Notes under the pieces: generated by a model | Database searches by the model: none | Told to the model about the DNA's origin: nothing | The model's input: only the letters and a program-made list of their open reading frames with translations | Assembly: GCF_945649885.1 (NCBI RefSeq) | Contig: NZ_CALZFS010000016.1 | Span: 1-32,551, forward strand | Direction: 5' to 3' | DNA length: 32,551 bases | Source: an uncultured Corynebacterium sp. | GTDB taxonomy: Bacteria > Actinomycetota > Actinomycetes > Mycobacteriales > Mycobacteriaceae | Position numbers and translations under genes: made by a program | Shown here: piece by piece, positions 15,696 to 23,794 of the stretch | Numbering within the stretch: the stretch's first letter is position 1 | Layout of the letters: each line of letters opens with the position of its first letter

Positions 15696-17486
15696 TTAAA
15701 AGCCATGCTCATCTTCAATCGCAGCGTATGCATTCACCAGCTTGAGCGCGTGTTCTCCGGAAGCACCCTCGGCTGTAATACCCTCGCGCATGGCTTCCAC
15801 CAGTTCCCGACCCTGGGGATAGGGCGGGATCAGAGGAATATCCGGATCGGTGTGGGCTTCGATGATCACAGGCCGGTCAGACTCAAAGGCCTCCGCTAGC
15901 ACCTGATCAAGGCTGCCTGGATCATGAAGGTGCACTCCGCGCAACCCCAACAACTGTGCATAGGCCACGAAATCAAAGGCGGGAACCTTCTGTGAAGCTT
16001 CAAATCGGGGTTCAGATTCTGTTTCCCGCTGCTCCCAGGTCACCTCGGAGAGATCCTTATTGCTGAGAACCACCACCACGAAACGATGATCCGACCAGGA
16101 GCGCCATCGATCAGCCACCGTGATCAGCTCATTGATCCCCAACATGGTCATGGCGCCGTCACCGGCAAGAACCACCACGGGGCGATCTGATGCAACCTCC
16201 TTGGCGCTGATGCCATAGGGGATGCCACAACCCATGGATGCCAGGGTGCTGGATAGATGGGCATTGGCGCCACGGGGCAGGGTGATCTGACGGACATAGT
16301 GATAGACGGAGCTGCCCACATCAACAGCTAACTGGGTGTCATCCCAGAGCAGATTATTGACTTTACGCATGACCAGATCTGGATTGAGCGGGTGCGCTGG
16401 AACCTGGGAGCGGCGTTGGGCGACTTGCCGGGATTGCGCAATGGCTTTTTCGACCTCTGCACCCCATCCCTCAGCCTGGGGAGGAAGTTTTTCCAACAAA
16501 GCACGGATAGCCGGACCTGCCTGGCCCACCAGACCCACATCAATAGGGGAGTAGCGGTTACCAAGGATGGAGGGGTCCACATCAATCTGGACTGCGCGTG
16601 CCTGACCTGGTGGTGGATAGAACTCCGTCCAGGGGCTGTTAGCACCGATAATCAGCAGGGTGTCGCAGTTTTGGAGAACCCAGTTGGCTGAACTGGTGCC
16701 CAGATGCCCCATATTTCCCGCCGCCAGACGATGGGCCTCATCCACATAAGGCTTTCCCAGCAGCGCAGTGGTAATGCCGGCATCCAAGCGCTCCGCCAGT
16801 TCGAGAAGTTCCGATTGGGCATCGCGCACACCACGGCCAGCCAGAATTGCGATCTTCTGACCTTGAGCGAGCACCTCCACGGCCTTTTCAATGTCCGATT
16901 CCAGGGGAACCATGTGGCCGAAACTCCAATGTGCAGCAGTCACCACCTCACCATGATTTTGTCCCAGGTCTGGTTCTTCAGCCTGCTGTACATCATGTGG
17001 GATGATCACCACCGCCGGGGCACTATTGGCCAGCGCTGCGCGGAACGCCCGATCCAGAACCATGGGGAGCTGCTCCGGGACGGTGATGGTTTCCATGAAG
17101 GGGGTTGCCACATCAGAAAAGAGATTATGCAGATCAATTTCCTGTTGATAATCAGAACCCAGTACCGATCTGCTCTGCTGGGCAACCAGAGCAACAACGG
17201 GTGCGCTGTCGAGCTTGGCGTCATAAAGCCCGTTGAGCAGGTGCACTGCTCCGGGGCCCTGGGTGGAGGTCACCACTCCGACACCGCCGCTGTATTTCGC
17301 TTCACCCACAGCCATGAAGGCAGCACCCTCTTCATGGCGGGCGGTGATGAATTCAGGTCCGTCCTCAGCACGGCGGAGTGCGCCCAGCAGGGTGTTATTG
17401 CCATCACCGGAATAACCGTAGATGCGTTTCACACCCCATGTGGTGAGGCGACGAACCAGAAGATCAGAAACGGACATCCTGCTCAC
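15696..17486 (-). CDS. Thiamine pyrophosphate-requiring enzyme (pyruvate oxidase/dehydrogenase-like, YdaP type)
   Basis: TWGVKRIYGYSGDGNNTLLGALRRAEDGPEFITARHEEGAAFMAVGEAKYSGGVGVVTSTQGPGAVHLLNGLYDAKLDSAPV; TPP motif GDGAMTMLGINELITVADRW...VVVVLSN. Confidence 0.9.
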   Translation of the reverse strand: MSRMSVSDLLVRRLTTWGVKRIYGYSGDGNNTLLGALRRAEDGPEFITARHEEGAAFMAVGEAKYSGGVGVVTSTQGPGAVHLLNGLYDAKLDSAPVVALVAQQSRSVLGSDYQQEIDLHNLFSDVATPFMETITVPEQLPMVLDRAFRAALANSAPAVVIIPHDVQQAEEPDLGQNHGEVVTAAHWSFGHMVPLESDIEKAVEVLAQGQKIAILAGRGVRDAQSELLELAERLDAGITTALLGKPYVDEAHRLAAGNMGHLGTSSANWVLQNCDTLLIIGANSPWTEFYPPPGQARAVQIDVDPSILGNRYSPIDVGLVGQAGPAIRALLEKLPPQAEGWGAEVEKAIAQSRQVAQRRSQVPAHPLNPDLVMRKVNNLLWDDTQLAVDVGSSVYHYVRQITLPRGANAHLSSTLASMGCGIPYGISAKEVASDRPVVVLAGDGAMTMLGINELITVADRWRSWSDHRFVVVVLSNKDLSEVTWEQRETESEPRFEASQKVPAFDFVAYAQLLGLRGVHLHDPGSLDQVLAEAFESDRPVIIEAHTDPDIPLIPPYPQGRELVEAMREGITAEGASGEHALKLVNAYAAIEDEHGF

Positions 17487-17493
17487 CTATTCT

Positions 17494-18672
17494 TCAGAGG
17501 GTTGGGTCGAGCACGACCTTGATGCAGCCGTCCTCTTTCTTCTGGAATTTCTCATAGGCTTCCGGAGCCTGGCTCAGTGGAGTCCTGTGGGTGACAAAAT
17601 CATCCAGACCGAGTGGATCAGCAAAGTCCTCCACCAGGGGGAGGAGATCATCGATCCAGGCCTTCACATTGCACTGTCCCATGCGCATCTGAACCTGCTT
17701 ATCAAACATGGTCAGCAGTGGCATCGGGCTTGCCGCACCGCCATAAACACCGCTGAGGGAAACTGTTCCGCCACGGCGCACCAGATCAATCGATCCGTGT
17801 AATGCGCCCAACCTGTCCAGGCCGGCGTGTTCCATCATGGGACGTGCAGCCACGTCAGGGACCAGGCCCATGACATCGTGGGCGAGTTTGCCCACGGGGG
17901 AGGCGTGTGCTTCCATGCCGACAGCATCCACCACGGCATCAGGGCCACGACCTTCAGTCAGGTCACGGATTGCAGCATTGGTGTCGTCGTTAAGCTCAAA
18001 GACCTCCACCCCGTGGCGGGCGGCCATGGCGCGTCGCTCTGCCACGGGATCGATGCCAAATACCCGGGCGCCCAGATGGCGTCCGATGCGCGCAGCCATC
18101 TGGCCGATTGGGCCCAGGCCATATACCGCCAGGGTGTCGCCTTCACCCACGTCGGCGTATTGCACGGCCTGCCAGGCAGTGGGGAGGACATCGCTCAAGA
18201 AGAGATAACGGTGGTCGGGAAGATCATCTCCCACATGGATCGGTCCAAAATTTGCGTGGGGGACCCGCAGATATTCCGCCTGACCTCCCGGCACTGAGCC
18301 GTAGAGTCGGGAATAGCCAAAGAGGCTCGCACCGGAGTCGTATTCCTTCACCTGCGTGATTTCACACTGGGAGTACAAGCCACGTGTGCACATCCAACAG
18401 GTACCGCAGGAGATGTTGAAGGGGATGACCACGCGGTCGCCCACATTCAGGTTGGAGGTGGGGCCAGCTTCCACCACTCTGCCCATCGGCTCGTGGCCGA
18501 TGATGTCACCCTTGTCCATGAAAGGTCCCAGAACCTCATAGAGATGCAGGTCAGAACCGCATAGACCGGTGGAAGTGACTTGAATGATGGCGTCGTTGTC
18601 CGCCTTGAGGATTGGATCGGGGACGGTGTCCACGCTGAGTTTTCTTTTGCCCTGCCAGGTTAGTGCTTTCAT
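17494..18672 (-). CDS. Zinc-dependent alcohol dehydrogenase family protein
   Basis: STGLCGSDLHLYE, GHEPMGRVVEAG, CGTCWMCTRGLYSQC (structural-Zn Cys set) and YGLGPIGQMAARIGRHLGARVFGID (Rossmann). Confidence 0.95.
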   Translation of the reverse strand: MKALTWQGKRKLSVDTVPDPILKADNDAIIQVTSTGLCGSDLHLYEVLGPFMDKGDIIGHEPMGRVVEAGPTSNLNVGDRVVIPFNISCGTCWMCTRGLYSQCEITQVKEYDSGASLFGYSRLYGSVPGGQAEYLRVPHANFGPIHVGDDLPDHRYLFLSDVLPTAWQAVQYADVGEGDTLAVYGLGPIGQMAARIGRHLGARVFGIDPVAERRAMAARHGVEVFELNDDTNAAIRDLTEGRGPDAVVDAVGMEAHASPVGKLAHDVMGLVPDVAARPMMEHAGLDRLGALHGSIDLVRRGGTVSLSGVYGGAASPMPLLTMFDKQVQMRMGQCNVKAWIDDLLPLVEDFADPLGLDDFVTHRTPLSQAPEAYEKFQKKEDGCIKVVLDPTL

Positions 18673-19184
18673 ACATCCTTCTCCTGAAGGTTGATGAACT
18701 CCACCATCGAGTCATATAAGAGAGTCAGAGCGTGCTCTTCTGTCTGTTCCAGCACGTCCTCTGGGCCTCCATCAAAGTAGTGGAGTCTGGTGTGTAATGT
18801 TCCCCGGACCGCTGCCGCGATCCAAGTGGTGCCAGGCGGGTTGCCTTCCTGACTATCTGGGCCACCCACCCCGGATACTGCGATGGCGACATCAGCGGTC
18901 ATCAGCTTTGCGACGCCCACCGCCATCTGGCTCACCGCTTCTTCAGCGATGACGGGATGCCCCTCGGGTACTCCCAGAACCTCGTATTTGATACGGGTTT
19001 CATAGGAAGTCACCCCTCCGGCGTACCAGGAGGAGGAATCAGGTGCACCTGCCAGGTGGCAGGAGATTCTTCCTCCGGTCAGGGATTCTGCGGCTGCAAG
19101 GGTGAACCCATGCTTTTTAGCGATCCGGGAGATCTTCTGCCCGAGAGACTTGATCTTGATGCTCTCATTACCGGTTGTAGGCAT
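18669..19184 (-). CDS. CinA family protein (nicotinamide-nucleotide amidohydrolase PncC-like)
   Basis: GFTLAAAESLTGGRISCHLAGAPDSSSWYAGGVTSYETRIKYEVLGVPEGHPVIAEEAVSQMAVGVAKLMTADVAIAVSGVGGPDSQEGNPPGTTWIA. Confidence 0.95.
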   Translation of the reverse strand: MPTTGNESIKIKSLGQKISRIAKKHGFTLAAAESLTGGRISCHLAGAPDSSSWYAGGVTSYETRIKYEVLGVPEGHPVIAEEAVSQMAVGVAKLMTADVAIAVSGVGGPDSQEGNPPGTTWIAAAVRGTLHTRLHYFDGGPEDVLEQTEEHALTLLYDSMVEFINLQEKDV

Positions 19185-19204
19185 GGATTTCTCGGACCTT
19201 CCTG

Positions 19205-19357
19205 CTAATAGTTTGCTGGAGGATCACTGCTGGGGAAGGATTCATCGCCCCACTCATCAGCCTTCTCATCATCCGTTTCCGGACCATCGGCGGGAGCGGT
19301 GTGCTTGTCCTCCGGATTCTCTTCAGCGAAGGGATTGTCCTGTGGCGTGGTGCTCAT
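19205..19357 (-). CDS. Small acidic protein (50 aa) with DESFPSSDPP motif
   Basis: Not in the supplied ORF track. MSTTPQDNPFAEENPEDKHTAPADGPETDDEKADEWGDESFPSSDPPANY*; strong SD (aaggagaaagacc-ATG); 20 nt upstream of the CinA start. Confidence 0.82.
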   Translation of the reverse strand: MSTTPQDNPFAEENPEDKHTAPADGPETDDEKADEWGDESFPSSDPPANY

Positions 19358-19391
19358 GGTCTTTCTCCTTATCAACTAGTTACTGCGGAGG

Positions 19392-19660
19392 TTAAGTGAC
19401 GGTGCTCACTTGATTTCGAGCGTACGCCTCCAGTGCTGGCCTGTCAGTGAGGGGGATGGAGATGCAGGTCAGCGGGGACAGGAGAGTGGGGCGTTGAGAA
19501 ATTACTTGAAGTGCATATGTCGTTGCGGCTAGCTTGTCGGCAGTGCAGATCCCTCAGCCAGTGATCCTTCAACCACGACGGGTTCACCGTCATGGGGGCC
19601 ACTGATCTTCACATTTGTCCCGAACTGATCAGTCCCAAAAAGGGTTGGCAGGAGATTTCA
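19392..19660 (-). pseudogene. Probable gene remnant, family not identified
   Basis: Two protein-like segments in different minus frames: NLLPTLFGTDQFGTNVKISGPHDGEPVVVEGSLAEGSALPTS*, then ADKLAATTYALQVISQRPTLLSPLTCISIPLTDRPALEAYARNQVSTVT*. This suggests a frameshift near 19530-19550 and a missing 5' part. Confidence 0.35.
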
Positions 19661-19853
19661 GGTGCGTCGCGGCGGAGTGCGTCACCGGGTAGACGCGGCC
19701 GGAGCATCGGCAGGGGTGAAAAAAATCCAAGTTCAAACTTCAGTGGTAGCAGATGTGTATATTTCACAGTCATATGGACTCTTATTGAACTGATGCTGGC
19801 AAAAAAACGGTTTATGGCCTGCCCATTAGTTGTGACTTCAATGTGGAGGAAAA

Positions 19854-20921
19854 ATGACCCGATCGAAATTCATCACTGGTGCCACTGCAGCCAGCATCTT
19901 TGCTGCGACTTTTTCTGTCCTCCCCACCGCAGGTGCCGTTCACTTCCATGAAGAGCAGAGGAATGACCGTTCCATCTGTGTCTCGATGTCAACCGACAGT
20001 GAAAGGCAGATCACCAGGGACCACTACCGGGCTCAGCTGCGGGAATATGAGGTTCTGCAGGCTGACCTGCGTATGGAATTCCCTGAATTCTCCCAGCACT
20101 ATGTTGACTTTGATCGGTGGATCTCCCAGGGGTATGCAACAAATGATTCCCGCTTCTACGACGGCCTCACAGCCATCAAGCGGAGAAGTGGATTCACCCT
20201 GTATGAAGTGTCTTTCTTCGCGGTGAAGGGCACTGATGCCTATAGGGAGCTGACACACTTTACTGAGGAAGGTTTCTCCCTTGAGATGGAATTTGCTCCA
20301 GAGTGGAGCAAGGCTGAGATGAAAAATTACCCGGAGTCTGATGTTCCGGTCATCCCGGTGGGTGCGGACTGGACAGTACAGGAAACCAGCAGCAAAACAG
20401 TTGGCGCTTATACACAACTCACCACCGGCCTACCGATCGGGGCATTCAATGTCAGGGAGTCCTCTGTACCGAACCTGATTGAGTTTCTAGAACCCCGGAA
20501 GGCAGCGCTGGCAGAAAGCCGGAAAAAGTACGATGCCGTCATTTCTCCCGCTGCAATCCTGCGAGCCGCCCAGAACTGTCATACCCTTTTTCTGACCGGA
20601 GAGCTGTCCACCATCACAGAGACTCCCAAAGAAACAGCGACCGTACCAACAGTGACGGAAACACCAGAGCCGGTGCCACCGACCACCTCAGTGGCTATCC
20701 CGACGGAAACAGTGATGGAAACACCTGTCACCACCACGGTCACAGAACCTGCTGTGACCGTTACTGAAACCCCGAGCACCACTACTGCGAAAGCACCATC
20801 ACCGGAAGCAGAGGGAAGCAGTATGGGACTGATGGCAGGTATCATCGCAGCGCTTGCTGCCATCGGAGGCATCGCTGTATTCATGGCCAATAATCTGGGG
20901 CTGCTGCAGGCATTCTTCTAG
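19854..20921 (+). CDS. Secreted, C-terminally membrane-anchored protein with Thr/Pro-rich stalk
   Basis: N-terminal signal peptide (MTRSKFITGATAASIFAATFSVLPTAGAV), repeated TVTETP-like stalk (TVPTVTETPEPVPPTTSVAIPTETVMETPVTTTVTEPAVTVTETPSTTT) and C-terminal TM (GLMAGIIAALAAIGGIAVFMA). SD gtggaggaaaa. Confidence 0.85.
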   Translation: MTRSKFITGATAASIFAATFSVLPTAGAVHFHEEQRNDRSICVSMSTDSERQITRDHYRAQLREYEVLQADLRMEFPEFSQHYVDFDRWISQGYATNDSRFYDGLTAIKRRSGFTLYEVSFFAVKGTDAYRELTHFTEEGFSLEMEFAPEWSKAEMKNYPESDVPVIPVGADWTVQETSSKTVGAYTQLTTGLPIGAFNVRESSVPNLIEFLEPRKAALAESRKKYDAVISPAAILRAAQNCHTLFLTGELSTITETPKETATVPTVTETPEPVPPTTSVAIPTETVMETPVTTTVTEPAVTVTETPSTTTAKAPSPEAEGSSMGLMAGIIAALAAIGGIAVFMANNLGLLQAFF

Positions 20922-20970
20922 CCACCCATGTGCGTGGACATGAAGCTATATAGAACCTACACTCGCAACC

Positions 20971-21558
20971 ATGGCTTCTCAGCAGCTACCTTCCCTGACA
21001 CGGGGCTTTCGTAGTCGCCGGTCTCTCGGCGCACTTGTTATCGGTTCCATGGCGGGAGCGCTAATTGCAGTAACCACCATTCCAGACGGGGATGGTGGCG
21101 AGGAACAAGTGGAGGACCCCATCGTGGCCACCCCGGAAACCACCACTGAAGCGGTGATGGAAGAGGTTGTTTTAGAAACTACTGTTCCTGAGCCTGAGCC
21201 CTTTGACCACGGTGACTGCCCACCGTATGCACGAGCCTGCGTGGATCTGGATGGGGAGCGCGCCTGGCTGCAAGAAAAGGGTGAAGTCACCTATGATGCT
21301 GTGCCGATTGGTCAGGGTGGCCTGGGATATGAGACCCCGCGTGACACCTTCCACGTCTCCCGCAAGGTCGAATTTGATGTCTCTCTTGCCTTTGACAATG
21401 CTCCCATGCCCTTTTCGGTGTACTTCACCAACCAGGGACATGCCTTCCATGAAGGTGATCCAGAAGGCGATTCCCATGGCTGTGTCCGACTGCCGGAGGG
21501 CGTGGCGGAGCATTTCTACAATGAGCTTGAGGTCTACGACAAGATCGTCATTTATTAG
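20971..21558 (+). CDS. L,D-transpeptidase (YkuD domain), membrane/secreted
   Basis: N-terminal hydrophobic segment and YkuD active-site motif HAFHEGDPEGDSHGCVRLPEGVAEHFYNEL. Confidence 0.92.
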   Translation: MASQQLPSLTRGFRSRRSLGALVIGSMAGALIAVTTIPDGDGGEEQVEDPIVATPETTTEAVMEEVVLETTVPEPEPFDHGDCPPYARACVDLDGERAWLQEKGEVTYDAVPIGQGGLGYETPRDTFHVSRKVEFDVSLAFDNAPMPFSVYFTNQGHAFHEGDPEGDSHGCVRLPEGVAEHFYNELEVYDKIVIY

Positions 21559-21564
21559 CCCCTT

Positions 21565-22758
21565 CTAGTACTCAAAATGCGGCAGGTCGCGCCCCACATA
21601 CTGTTCAGTCAGGTAACGCTGACCGGCCTCGGAGTCCAGGACGGAACGCAGCTCGGCAAAGCGGCGCTGGGTGGCAAAGTGATCCTCACCAGGTACTGCG
21701 TGGAGCATGGAGCTCATCCAGTAGGAGAAGTGTTGTGCCTTCCACACCCGGGGAAGGGCCAGCTTGGTGTAATCAGCCAGCAGGTCGGTCTCATCACGTT
21801 TGATGGCACGCACCAGGCCAGGAGCCAGAACAGAGACATCGGCAACAGCCAGGTTGAGCCCCTTGGCTCCGGTGGGGGGGACGGTGTGGGCGGCATCACC
21901 GGCAAGGAAGAGACGACCCCGCTGCATGGGTTCGGTAACTGCGGAACGGAAACGGAGAACCGCCTTGTCAAAGATCTTTCCTTCAGACACGGTGATTCCG
22001 GGGGAGTCAGCACGCAGGTGCAACTGCTCCCAGATGCGGTCATCTGACCACATGTCCACGGTGTCATTGGGATCGCACTGCAGGTAGTAACGCTGCACGG
22101 TGTCGGTGCGCGTGGAGATCAGTGCAAAACCCTCGGGGTGGGTGGCGTAGATGAGCTCCTTCTGGGTTTTAGGGGCCTCCACCAGGACGCCGAACCAGGC
22201 ATAGGGGTATTCGTGACGGGCACGGATCCCATCATCTGCGGTGACCAGGGAGCGTGAGTGGGAATTGGAACCATCGGCGGCAACCACGTAGTCAGCGGTG
22301 AGCTGGTGGCTGTTTCCTGCCACATCGGTGTACCTGATCTGGGCGGGTGCGTCGGAGTCTTCATAGTTGCCCACTGAGTCCACTGTCGTCTCAAAGAGGA
22401 GCTCGCCACCATCGTCGATACGCTTGGCGATGAAGTCCTTCAGATACTCATGCTGTGGGTAGATCGCTACTTTGTGGCCGGTCAGTTCGGTGAGCGGAAT
22501 CCGGATATTCTCACCATTGATAGCGATGTCAATGGCTTCATCATGGTCTTCCTCGCGTTCCATGCGTTCCCCCACACCGGTGTCCCGCATGAGGTTCAGG
22601 GTTCCCTGCTCCAGGATGCCGGCACGGACGGTTTCCTCAACCTCCTGACGAGTGCGGGATTCGAAGACAATTGACTCAACACCCTGGAGGTGGAGGAGGT
22701 GGGCAAGGGTGAGCCCTGCCGGGCCTGCACCAATAATGGCAACTGGCACATGATTCAT
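21565..22758 (-). CDS. pobA: 4-hydroxybenzoate 3-monooxygenase
   Basis: MNHVPVAIIGAGPAGLTLAHLLHLQGVESIVFESRTRQEVEETVRAGILEQGTLNLMRDTGVGERM and RGRLFLAGDAAHTVPPTGAKGLNLAVADV. The ORF extends to 22890, but MNHVP at 22758 (preceded on the minus strand by AAGGAGCC) is the likely start. Confidence 0.95.
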   Translation of the reverse strand: MNHVPVAIIGAGPAGLTLAHLLHLQGVESIVFESRTRQEVEETVRAGILEQGTLNLMRDTGVGERMEREEDHDEAIDIAINGENIRIPLTELTGHKVAIYPQHEYLKDFIAKRIDDGGELLFETTVDSVGNYEDSDAPAQIRYTDVAGNSHQLTADYVVAADGSNSHSRSLVTADDGIRARHEYPYAWFGVLVEAPKTQKELIYATHPEGFALISTRTDTVQRYYLQCDPNDTVDMWSDDRIWEQLHLRADSPGITVSEGKIFDKAVLRFRSAVTEPMQRGRLFLAGDAAHTVPPTGAKGLNLAVADVSVLAPGLVRAIKRDETDLLADYTKLALPRVWKAQHFSYWMSSMLHAVPGEDHFATQRRFAELRSVLDSEAGQRYLTEQYVGRDLPHFEY

Positions 22759-22837
22759 GAGGGTGGGCTCCTTTATTGCTCTGGGGAGATTGGGGGTCTG
22801 CGCCTCAAGATATGCGTTTGCCCCAACCCCGGCAAGG

Positions 22838-22863
22838 TGTTCACAGAGTGAACAAGGCTTGTT
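22838..22863. promoter_or_regulatory. Candidate operator upstream of pobA: TGTTCAC-AGA-GTGAACA overlapping AACAAG-G-CTTGTT
   Basis: Perfect 7-bp inverted repeat (22838-22854) overlapping a 6-bp inverted repeat (22851-22863), 80-105 bp upstream of the pobA start. Confidence 0.45.
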
Positions 22864-23070
22864 TTTTGTGGTGAGGGCCACTGCCTGCATGATTGGGGAT
22901 ATCCCTCACTGGCCAAGGGTGTACCTAGGGGTGTGGTTGAGGGGTGTTTGATGTGTCAGGGTGGGTGACATGAGGAAGCAACCTGGCCGGGTTCCGGTCT
23001 CCGAAGTGGAAATATTGGACAACACCACCTGACTATGGGCTAGCATGTCCCCCTGTACACAAGTAGATAT

Positions 23071-23160
23071 GCACGGGTGCCCTGGGTGAGAAACCGGGCT
23101 GAGAGGTGGCACAGCCACAACCGTTGAACCTGATCCGGATAATGCCGGCGATAGGGAGGA
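23071..23160 (+). ncRNA. TPP riboswitch (THI element)
   Basis: Conserved thi-box: GCACGGGTGCCCTGGGTGAGAAACCGGGCTGAGA...ACCGTTGAACCTGATCCGGATAATGCCGGCGATAGGGAGGA, immediately upstream of ykoE. Confidence 0.96.
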
Positions 23161-23164
23161 AAAT

Positions 23165-23794
23165 ATGACTGATACACGTCTGCCTTCATCCAGTGGAATC
23201 ACGCGGAAGGCACAATCTACCTGGCGGGTCATTGACATCGTCATCGCAGCCGTTCTGGGTGTGGCCTGCGGCCTGATCTTCGTAGTGTGGAATTCGATCG
23301 GTTATGCCTGGTTCACCGCCTTCAACGCACTGACCCCAGGCCTTGGCGGTCTGGCAGCCGGAGTATGGCTGCTCGGCGGTGTGCTCGGCGGACTGATCAT
23401 CCGTAAACCAGGCGCTGCACTCTTCGTGGAAGTGATCGCCGCATCGGTATCGGCCGCTCTCGCCTCACAGTGGGGCATTGAAACCCTCTACTCCGGTATC
23501 GCCCAGGGACTGGGTGCAGAGCTTATCTTCGCACTCTTCCTCTACAAACGCTTCACCCTGCCCGTTGTGGTTCTCGCAGGCATGGGGGCTGCCGTCGGCG
23601 CCTATATCCTGGAGGCATTCCTCAGCGCCTACTTTGCCATGTCGCTGGCCTTCAACATCATCTATTTTTCCTGTCTCCTGTTCTCCGGAGCCGTGCTGGC
23701 CGGTGTGCTTGGCTTCTATCTCACTAGAGCCCTGGCACGCACCGGCGCACTTGATCGTTTCGCTGCCGGGCGCGAACTGCGCAAGGAGGTTTAG
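23165..23794 (+). CDS. ykoE: ECF transporter S component for thiamine/HMP (YkoE)
   Basis: VIAAVLGVACGLIFVVWNSIGYAWFTAFNALTPGLGGLAAGVWLLGGVLGGLIIRKPGAALFVEVIAASVSAALASQWG; under a TPP riboswitch. Confidence 0.95.
   Translation: MTDTRLPSSSGITRKAQSTWRVIDIVIAAVLGVACGLIFVVWNSIGYAWFTAFNALTPGLGGLAAGVWLLGGVLGGLIIRKPGAALFVEVIAASVSAALASQWGIETLYSGIAQGLGAELIFALFLYKRFTLPVVVLAGMGAAVGAYILEAFLSAYFAMSLAFNIIYFSCLLFSGAVLAGVLGFYLTRALARTGALDRFAAGRELRKEV

Noticed and set aside
16704-17522. 272-aa plus-strand ORF opposite the TPP enzyme
   Set aside because: Antisense to a clear TPP-enzyme gene; no RBS or motif.
19592-19951. 119-aa plus-strand ORF before the secreted protein
   Set aside because: Overlaps the well-supported start and signal peptide of the 19854 gene in another frame; no plausible SD or motif.
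20600-20800. Repetitive Thr/Pro codons as a DNA repeat or CRISPR-like array
   Set aside because: Repeats are irregular and explained by a protein stalk (TVTETP-like); no direct repeats with constant spacers.
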